From the NCBI GenBank assembly GCA_964654285.1, contig CAZZJC010000027.1, forward strand, positions 10,389 to 74,388: a stretch of 64,000 nucleotides of DNA. The letters are read 5' to 3'. The translations under genes and the position numbers were made by a program. The DNA comes from BJHQ01 sp964654285. Lineage in GTDB: Bacteria; Planctomycetota; UBA11346. Of this stretch, positions 58,427-64,000 are shown one piece after another (positions within the stretch are counted from its first letter, which is position 1; each line of letters starts with the position of its first letter). The notes below the pieces were generated by a model that did no database searches, had not been told where the DNA came from, and saw only the letters and a list, made by a program, of their open reading frames with translations.

Positions 58427-58912
58427 ATGCACTCGCTCATCACCTCTCCAGCGGAAGACCCCACCAATAGCGAAGGGCAGGCCCGCCAGCCTGCCCCCTC
58501 GCACTTCGATTCCACAACCTGCGAAACCAGCGCGATTTTACCTGCCGACTTCCCGAACTCCAGCCCTCATCCGATGCACCAGAACATCCCCCGCGACACC
58601 ATCCGGGCGCGGGAACACGGCATGGCGCGCGCCCTTGGGGCCGCCAGCCCCGAGGACAAGGCGGCGATCACCAATGCCCTGCTGACGGGCTTTCGTACGA
58701 TCCGCGAAGGTCGGGCCGAGGACGCGATCAGGGCCGCGCAGTTCCATTGGCCGGAATCTGCCCCGCCGCGCTGCCTTGGTGCAATCGTGGCCTACCTGGG
58801 GCGGACGGGAATCATCGCCCCGTTGACGATCACCAAGGGTTTGTCCAAACGCAGCCACGCCGGCCGGACCACCTGGTGGCGCTGGTGCGGAGAGGATGCC
58901 CGCCATGGATAG
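58427..58912 (+). CDS. Element protein of unknown function upstream of the primase gene
   Basis: 161 residues. The first 60 are polar and low-complexity. The remainder contains DKAAITNALLTGFRTIREGRAEDAI and a tryptophan-rich end (RTTWWRWCGED). No motif recognised. It lies two bases after the AlpA-like gene and overlaps the primase-like gene start by eight bases, so it belongs to the replication operon and may assist primase function (inference). Confidence 0.6.
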   Translation: MHSLITSPAEDPTNSEGQARQPAPSHFDSTTCETSAILPADFPNSSPHPMHQNIPRDTIRAREHGMARALGAASPEDKAAITNALLTGFRTIREGRAEDAIRAAQFHWPESAPPRCLGAIVAYLGRTGIIAPLTITKGLSKRSHAGRTTWWRWCGEDARHG

Positions 58913-61286
58913 TCCCCTCGATTGGACCGCAGCCCGCGTGGCATGGTTTCCCACCTGCCGCGCCGAGGTGCCGACCTGCCATCCCACCGTGGGCGAGGTG
59001 CTGGAACACGTCCGGCACCCGTCTGCGCCGGTGGCGGAACTCATCCGGCGAATCCGAGCCGAGACGAACAAGGCTGCCCGCACCCGCCTCAAGGGCGATC
59101 TGCCCGCCGTGTGTTTCGCGGCGGACCTGTCCACCCGGGCGCAGGCGGTGCCGCTGGCGGGCAAGGTGCGGTCCCTGTCCGGGCTGTGCTGCCTGGATTT
59201 CGATGACGTGCTGGAGCCGGCCACCGTGCGCACCTGCCTGACCAGCGACCGCTTCACCTGCGCCGCGTTCATCAGCCCCAGCGGTAATGGCTTGAAGGTG
59301 CTGGTCCGGTTGGCGGATCCGTCCCGCTTCCTGTCCTGCTGGCGGGCGGCGGCGGACTATTTCGCCACCACCTACGGCTTGCTGGCCGATCCGGCGCGCA
59401 AGGACGTGGCCGGGTTGTGCTATGTGTCGGACGACCCGGATGCCCATGTGGCGACCGGGCCGGTGCATGCCTTCCAGCCGATGGAAGAACAGGAAAGCGC
59501 GAAGCCGGCGGCGGGTGGTGAATCCATCCGCGCCGGAAGTCGCAATGCGACCTTGGCCAGCCTTGCCGGTTCCATGCGCCGGCGGGGCATGGCTGGGCCG
59601 GCGATCCTGGCCGCGCTGACGGCAGAGAACTCGACCCGGTGCGTGCCGCCGCTACCGGATGACGAGGTGGCCCGCATCGCTGCCAGCGTCAGCCGGTACG
59701 CACCCGCACCGGATGCGCCGGCACCCTGGCCGGAACCACGGCCGCTGCATCGCACCATCACGCCGCCGCCCTTGGACTTGGTGCAGGCCGTCCCCGCCTG
59801 CTTGCCGGAATTGGCGGCGTTCATCGGCCAGACCTCGGTCGCGCTCCAGGTGCCGACAGAATTGGTCGCACCGTTGGTGGTGTCGCTGGCGTCCTTGGGC
59901 GCGGCGCGGGCGCTGGAGGTGGAGATCCAACCCGGCTGGATCGAACCCGCGCCGGTGTGGTCCTGCGTGCTGGCGGATCCAGGCGAACGGAAAAGCGCGG
60001 TGCTGGCTGCCATCGCCCGGCCGGTCCATCGCTGGCAGACGGACGAGCGCACGCGATTGGCCCCGGACCTGGCCCGTTATGGAGAAGAACGCCGGCAGGT
60101 GGAAGCGCAGTTGGCGGCGTTGCGGACGGCGCTGGCGAAACCGGGCCGGAAAGGCGCAAACGAGGGAGATCCGCGCGAGGACATGCGGCGCACGGCCGGC
60201 GAACTTGCGGAACGGCTGGCGTCCATGCCAGATCTGCGCCCGCCGGATGTGCTGACTTCGGACGCCACCCCGGAAGCCGCGCGGGAACTGCTGGCCCGCA
60301 ATGGTGAAAAGCTGGCGGCACTGTCTGCGGAGGCGGATCAACTGGACGTGCTGCTGGGCCGATATGGCGATGGCCGGGCCAACCTCGGGCTTTTCCTGGC
60401 CGGTCATGCCGGCGATCCCTGTCCCGCGCATCGGGTCGGGCGCGACCTGCCGCTGGAACGTCCCGCCCTGGTCTGCGCCCTGGCGGTGCAACCCCAGGCA
60501 TTGGAAGCGGTGTTGGCCAATCCCGATGCGGTCGGGCGTGGATTGGTAGCGCGATTCATGTTCGTGAAGCCGGCGACCTGGATGGGCCGGCGGGAATTGG
60601 AACCGCCGCCGGTGACGGGTTTCGCGTGCGACTGGTGGGACGGTGCCCTGCGGCGATTGCTCGACCTGCCCTGGCCCGGCAAGGTCGTGCTCGGCCACAG
60701 CGGGCCGATGCGCTCCACCGTGGCCGCGCGGGTGCTGACGCTGACGCCGGAAGCGCGGCGGGTCATCCTCGCGCTACGGGCCGACCTGGAGCCGCGCCTG
60801 CATCCCGAACATGGCGACCTGCGGCACCTGTCCGCGTTCGTGTCCAAATTGCCAGGGGCCTGCGCCCGGATCGCCTTGGCCTTCCAAGCCCTGGCGGATC
60901 CCGCTGCGGTGGAAGTGGACGAAGATTGCATGCGCGCCGCCTGCGCCTGGGCGGGGTTCCTGCTCGGCCATGCTCAGGCGGTGGTGGGCGAAGCCGCCGA
61001 CCCCGTGGCCACCGCCGCGATCAAGGTCTGGCGCTGGATCCTCAGCGGACAGCGGTGGCGGTTCACGGCCGGCGACTGCTACCGGGATAACCGCAGCACC
61101 CGCATTGCCAGCCCGGATGCCTTGGTGCCCGTGTTCGACCTGCTGGAAGCCCACGGCCTGATCCGCCGGGCGATGGACGCCGCCGACCGCAAAGGCGGCC
61201 CCCGAGGTCGTTGGTACGAAGTGAACCCGGCGGCGCAGGTGCCGCACCCAACCCACGAAACCCACACAACCCAGGGGGCGGCATGA
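58905..61286 (+). CDS. DUF3987-type primase/ATPase with VirE N-like and PriCT_1-like domains
   Basis: 793 residues from the ATG at 58905; ATG 58896 also possible but too close to its GGAGAGG site. The N-terminal 200 residues (CLDFDDVLEP, FISPSGNGLKVLVRL, YFATTYGL) match the BT4734/VirE-N prim-pol-like fold; the SGNGLKV segment is primase-typical. A PriCT_1 helical segment follows at about 205-255 (LAGSMRRRGMAGPAILAALT, PLPDDEVARIAASV). From about 290 is the DUF3987 region, including a P-loop-like ADPGERKSAVLAA. It likely primes or initiates element replication. A small Lys/Pro/His-rich tail ends the protein. Confidence 0.8.
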   Translation: MDSPLDWTAARVAWFPTCRAEVPTCHPTVGEVLEHVRHPSAPVAELIRRIRAETNKAARTRLKGDLPAVCFAADLSTRAQAVPLAGKVRSLSGLCCLDFDDVLEPATVRTCLTSDRFTCAAFISPSGNGLKVLVRLADPSRFLSCWRAAADYFATTYGLLADPARKDVAGLCYVSDDPDAHVATGPVHAFQPMEEQESAKPAAGGESIRAGSRNATLASLAGSMRRRGMAGPAILAALTAENSTRCVPPLPDDEVARIAASVSRYAPAPDAPAPWPEPRPLHRTITPPPLDLVQAVPACLPELAAFIGQTSVALQVPTELVAPLVVSLASLGAARALEVEIQPGWIEPAPVWSCVLADPGERKSAVLAAIARPVHRWQTDERTRLAPDLARYGEERRQVEAQLAALRTALAKPGRKGANEGDPREDMRRTAGELAERLASMPDLRPPDVLTSDATPEAARELLARNGEKLAALSAEADQLDVLLGRYGDGRANLGLFLAGHAGDPCPAHRVGRDLPLERPALVCALAVQPQALEAVLANPDAVGRGLVARFMFVKPATWMGRRELEPPPVTGFACDWWDGALRRLLDLPWPGKVVLGHSGPMRSTVAARVLTLTPEARRVILALRADLEPRLHPEHGDLRHLSAFVSKLPGACARIALAFQALADPAAVEVDEDCMRAACAWAGFLLGHAQAVVGEAADPVATAAIKVWRWILSGQRWRFTAGDCYRDNRSTRIASPDALVPVFDLLEAHGLIRRAMDAADRKGGPRGRWYEVNPAAQVPHPTHETHTTQGAA

Positions 61287-61371
61287 GTTCCGTGCGTTGG
61301 GTGGGTTGTGTGCGTGGGGGTGCGCCGTGTACCGACAGTCCCGCGACTCCCCTTCATCCCGAGGTGATGCC

Positions 61372-61935
61372 ATGAGCGACCTGCCAGCTGCGATCCATGC
61401 GACCCCACGCCCGCCGCCATTGTCGATGAAGCCGCCGGCCCAGGCAGGCGAACCATGCTCCATCGATTGGCAGAACACCACCCCCGACCAAATCCAAGCG
61501 ACTACTGGAACGCCGAACCCCCAGGTGGCCGCATTCAGTCTCGCCACCGTTGCCGAGATCATGCGTCAACCGGGCGATGGATTGGAGGCCATGGGCCGCC
61601 GGGTCAACATGGCCGCCGCCCGTCTGCATGCCCTGGAGTCGGCAAACGCCATGGAGGGCATGGTAAACACCTTGCTGGCTGGCGTGCAGGATGCCGCCCT
61701 GGTCGCGCTCAAGGACTGCAATCGGGCCGACCAGTACGATAGCCGGAGATCGTCTTCCGCCCGTGCTGAACGATTGATTTCCTCATTCGTGCGCCTGGCC
61801 GATCTGCGCGCCCGACTGCGCGGGGATGGCGCAGGCCAGCGGGTGAATGTTGAGCACCTGAGCATGGCCCCAGGAGCGCAGGCCATCATCGGATCGGTGA
61901 ACGCGGGCGGGGGCCATGCCTCGCCGCGCCGTTGA
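61372..61935 (+). CDS. Small mobile-element protein of unknown function
   Basis: 187 residues from the ATG at 61372, with GAGGTGA at 61361-61367. Helical, with VAEIMRQPGDGLEAMGRRVNMAAARLHALE in the middle, and ends in VNVEHLSMAPGAQAIIGSVN. That last part recalls the VxVxxGGQAxxG motif at the end of small phage/island proteins of unknown role. In many islands such a protein lies between the replication gene and cargo. The preceding 85-base gap follows the primase stop. Confidence 0.6.
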   Translation: MSDLPAAIHATPRPPPLSMKPPAQAGEPCSIDWQNTTPDQIQATTGTPNPQVAAFSLATVAEIMRQPGDGLEAMGRRVNMAAARLHALESANAMEGMVNTLLAGVQDAALVALKDCNRADQYDSRRSSSARAERLISSFVRLADLRARLRGDGAGQRVNVEHLSMAPGAQAIIGSVNAGGGHASPRR

Positions 61936-61949
61936 TTTCGGTTGTCTGT

Positions 61950-62528
61950 ATGTGGACCACCACCAACCACCCGGGCGGATTCGGCCGGCGCTGGCAGCAC
62001 CAAGACGGGGATTTGCTGGGCATTCCGTGCTGGCATTACAGCCCGACTCGCGCGCCGGTCGGACACGGCGGGACGAGCACCTGGCGGAATGTCCAATCGG
62101 GTGCGATTGCCGGGTCGGTGCATTGGATGGTCAAAGGAGCGGCGGGGGCGCGCCGGATCGTTTTCCTTTTTAGTTTCGAGGGGAGGCAGCGGGAAGAGGT
62201 CGTGGAGATGCAGGCCGATGAGATTGCCGACAGTGAACGGCGGCGCTGGTGGTGGACCTGTCCCCAATGCGAACGCCGCTGCGGCAAGGTGTACATCATC
62301 CCGCCAACCGGGCGCATCCTGTGCCGCGCCTGCGGGTCAGTGACCTACACCAGCCGGCAGCACCGGCATCCGCGCCGATTCTGGGGCAGATGGGGCGTGC
62401 GCGTGCCGCCGGGTCTACGCTGGGCGGATATTCGGCAGACGAGGAAATTCAGGAATTACCGGCGGGAGGATCGGCAGCGGGCGGAGTTGGCGCGGTTAGG
62501 GGCGGTGATTGTATTTTGGCATGGGTAA
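61950..62528 (+). CDS. Zinc-ribbon element protein
   Basis: 192 residues from the ATG at 61950; TTG 61932 would add six. A four-cysteine zinc ribbon, WTCPQCERRCGK then LCRACGSVTYTSRQ, sits at about 101-140. The first half (SVHWMVKGAAGARRIVFLFSF) is beta-rich. Proteins of this layout (CPxCxRRC ... CRxCxxLxYxS) are frequent in mobile elements, of unknown function. Its 3' end overlaps the convergent AT-rich gene by 80 bases. Confidence 0.62.
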   Translation: MWTTTNHPGGFGRRWQHQDGDLLGIPCWHYSPTRAPVGHGGTSTWRNVQSGAIAGSVHWMVKGAAGARRIVFLFSFEGRQREEVVEMQADEIADSERRRWWWTCPQCERRCGKVYIIPPTGRILCRACGSVTYTSRQHRHPRRFWGRWGVRVPPGLRWADIRQTRKFRNYRREDRQRAELARLGAVIVFWHG

Positions 62529-63534
62529 GCGAGTTAACGTAATTGAAATCCTCTGCATGTACAATCATAGGAGGAGCGCCGATGGTTGCTGGTGATGGCG
62601 GAAAAACCCAGTTATTGGGGGGCGGATTGAAAATGGCGTTAAGATTTCTTGGGTAGGACCCGAATTGATCCAGAAATGACATTGTGACTTTCCAGTCTCT
62701 ACCCTTTACAGCATTAATTTCGCTTTGTTCTGTTGTAATAAAAACACTAGGCTTCCATCTCAAAACCCGATTATCGTCTGGCGACCTCCAGTTTTCTTTA
62801 TTGAAATAAACATCAAATGCAGCCTGATGCATACGTGGGATAAATGAATAAACATCCCGTTCGAGAAGAAAGTCTTGTCGTTTGTCTGCGTGAGTGGCGG
62901 GATGACGTACCTCCGTAATCCATCGGTGTACCTCCTTGTGAGAGTATTGACCAAAACCGGACAATAAGAATTTAAACAGCGGATTGATTAATCTTTTATC
63001 ACTTACACCAAAGGCCCTTTCAAACAAACGCATAATGTCATGTAATTTCCCAATTGATGTACTGTGGCATGATATGGCGGCTATAAGAGGTAATCCGTCT
63101 ATTCTATCGCCAATGACATTCATATTTTCAGCGAAATCAAAGGATAAATCGGCACTGGGGAAACAGGTTGGTTTTTCTGCTATGCACCAGGATTTGAAGT
63201 CAGCTATCAGATTTTTCTCGCTTTCTGTGGCAGGAACCAGGGCGGCGCATGGAGTTGGAGAGGAAAGGGATCTAGATGTGGACAGCGAAGTAGAAATAAT
63301 ATCAGCGGTAATTTCAGTAATCTTTTCAAGATCTCTGAGATATGGTCTAATATCAGCAATGCCATTCTCAAAGTGAGCCGTGTCAAAATCTGTTGATGCC
63401 AATAAGATTACCGAACAATTATCGGCCCCTATCCGACTTGTTCTAACATTGCCTCGACCCAATGAAACGCCAAGTGAGGCTAGACGATCTGGATCCCTAC
63501 CGTATTTCGCGTGCGTTAATCTTATAATCTTCAT
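62449..63534 (-). CDS. Unknown AT-rich cargo protein, second gene of a minus-strand pair
   Basis: 361 residues, with far lower G+C than the host. The N-terminus MKIIRLTHAKYGRDPDRLASLGVSLGRG is basic; LEKITEITADIISTSLSTSRSL and LFERAFGVSDKRLINPLFKFLLSG are helical. HRWITEVRHPATHADKRQD has a conserved-looking His/Arg/Asp cluster that could be catalytic or nucleic-acid binding. The C-terminal 40 residues are proline-rich and probably disordered; they come from the GC-richer end that overlaps the zinc-ribbon gene. I do not recognise the family. It lies six bases after the partner gene, so the two are an operon. Confidence 0.6.
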   Translation of the reverse strand: MKIIRLTHAKYGRDPDRLASLGVSLGRGNVRTSRIGADNCSVILLASTDFDTAHFENGIADIRPYLRDLEKITEITADIISTSLSTSRSLSSPTPCAALVPATESEKNLIADFKSWCIAEKPTCFPSADLSFDFAENMNVIGDRIDGLPLIAAISCHSTSIGKLHDIMRLFERAFGVSDKRLINPLFKFLLSGFGQYSHKEVHRWITEVRHPATHADKRQDFLLERDVYSFIPRMHQAAFDVYFNKENWRSPDDNRVLRWKPSVFITTEQSEINAVKGRDWKVTMSFLDQFGSYPRNLNAIFNPPPNNWVFPPSPATIGAPPMIVHAEDFNYVNSLTHAKIQSPPLTAPTPPAADPPAGNS

Positions 63535-63540
63535 ATAATT

Positions 63541-63978
63541 TCAATCAGCCTTTGATTTAAGCAGTTTCTCATAAATTGCGGTGTCATAATTCAATATCTT
63601 ATCGATGCTGGTCAATTGATCGTCAATTGCCTTGAGCATCGCAGCCGCTTTTACTCTTATCCGAATTGCCCTCCAATCTTGAATTTGTCCTTGGGCAATT
63701 TTTTTTACCCAGTACATTTGTTTCTGGACCGTTACGCCAATAATAACAACGGCGTCTTTGTCTTTTATCGCAAAGAGTGCATTTTCGGTCGCAGATACAA
63801 CATTCAGTAAATCTCTGACTTGCTCTGCATGGCGATACAATACGCCGAAATATGCATTGTTTTCAGAAACATCCGGTGAGTTGAGTAAGCCTATAAACGC
63901 TTTGAAGACAGAGTCCTGATTTTCATGCAGAGATGATACGGTTATGGGTTTCCCCTCAATGCCGTGAACTTTAGCCAC
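63541..63978 (-). CDS. Unknown AT-rich protein, first visible gene of the minus-strand pair
   Basis: 145 residues from a GTG at 63978, preceded by a strong AGGAGG site near the window edge. It is alpha-helical throughout: NAYFGVLYRHAEQVRDLLNVV, IKDKDAVVIIGVTVQKQMYWVKKIAQGQIQDW, AAAMLKAIDDQLTSIDKIL. The valine/isoleucine stretch in the middle could be a short membrane-associated or core helix. No known motif. With the downstream gene it forms a cargo module, perhaps defence-related and perhaps continuing beyond the window (inference from place and composition). Confidence 0.58.
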   Translation of the reverse strand: MAKVHGIEGKPITVSSLHENQDSVFKAFIGLLNSPDVSENNAYFGVLYRHAEQVRDLLNVVSATENALFAIKDKDAVVIIGVTVQKQMYWVKKIAQGQIQDWRAIRIRVKAAAMLKAIDDQLTSIDKILNYDTAIYEKLLKSKAD

Positions 63979-64000
63979 CCTTCCGTTCCTCCTTGTTCTT

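Larger units (their letters stand above)
54286..64000 (+). mobile_element. Integrated element in tRNA-Arg, right end outside the window
   Basis: Bounded on the left by the tRNA fragment and integrase. Content in order: integrase, HigBA toxin-antitoxin, unknown AT-rich gene, AlpA-like regulator, small protein, primase-like DUF3987 protein, two small element proteins, then an AT-rich minus-strand gene pair. There are no capsid, terminase or conjugation genes in the visible part, so it looks like a phage-satellite or mobilisable-island type. G+C is patchy: 56900-58150 and 62530-64000 are far lower than the host. Confidence 0.85.

Overview
The window is GC-rich (roughly two thirds G+C by eye) and densely coded. 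Genes are repeatedly coupled through ATGA, GTGA or TTGA stop/start overlaps. A planctomycete or other PVC-group bacterium is the best guess. The reasons are the character of the sigma-70 factor, membrane-anchored PQQ-like beta-propeller proteins, secreted glycan hydrolases paired with AraC regulators, a short type IIA topoisomerase A subunit, and a flgB-flgC-fliE flagellar triplet. This placement is inference; there is no rRNA in the window.

Layout. 1-4946 is a surface-polysaccharide cluster: four glycosyltransferases (the first cut by the window edge) and a Wzm/Wzt-type ABC exporter. 5170-24654 is mostly housekeeping: pgi, a membrane-anchored Pro/Ala-rich protein, a HAD hydrolase, plsC, a Tat/lipobox amidase, ligA, rpsA, a topoisomerase A subunit, an HTH protein with a histone H1-like tail, rpoD, an FmdB-like protein, rpsD, ybeY, tyrA, rpmI-rplT, flgB-flgC-fliE and a nitroreductase. 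24638-37297 is a carbohydrate-use region: AraC divergent from a GH31 enzyme, a second AraC ahead of a secreted discoidin-domain glycosidase and a GH36-like enzyme, then a small protein, a metallophosphoesterase and a lipoprotein glycosidase. 37652-41538 carries ilvB-ilvN, a frameshifted GNAT gene and an orphan OppF/DppF-type ATPase.

41937-52719 is the most unusual chromosomal locus. Seven genes are tightly coupled, and an eighth follows after a palindromic gap. They encode two membrane-anchored PQQ-like propellers, an NHL-type propeller, an 86-residue four-cysteine membrane protein, a Tat-targeted NapG-like ferredoxin, a NapH/NosR-like membrane polyferredoxin, a fused NuoE-NuoF NADH dehydrogenase with a His/Cys-rich head, and a NuoG/GltD-like flavoprotein that appears to have lost its NAD(P)H-binding domain. 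No hydrogenase, formate dehydrogenase or nitrate reductase catalytic subunit is present. I read it as a candidate NADH-linked electron-transfer system running from the cytoplasm to membrane and extracytoplasmic partners, possibly undescribed.

54286 to the right edge is an integrated mobile element. Its left boundary is a 47-base 3' fragment of a tRNA-Arg(ACG) gene. Inside it are a tyrosine integrase with arm-type repeats, a HigBA toxin-antitoxin pair with a palindromic operator, an unknown AT-rich gene, an AlpA-like regulator, a DUF3987-type primase/ATPase, small element proteins, and an AT-rich two-gene minus-strand module running to the edge. The right end and the regenerated tRNA should lie beyond the window. 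Recurring -10 boxes of the form TAGGCT/TAGACT/TATARN and composite palindromic repeats are described as separate features and findings.
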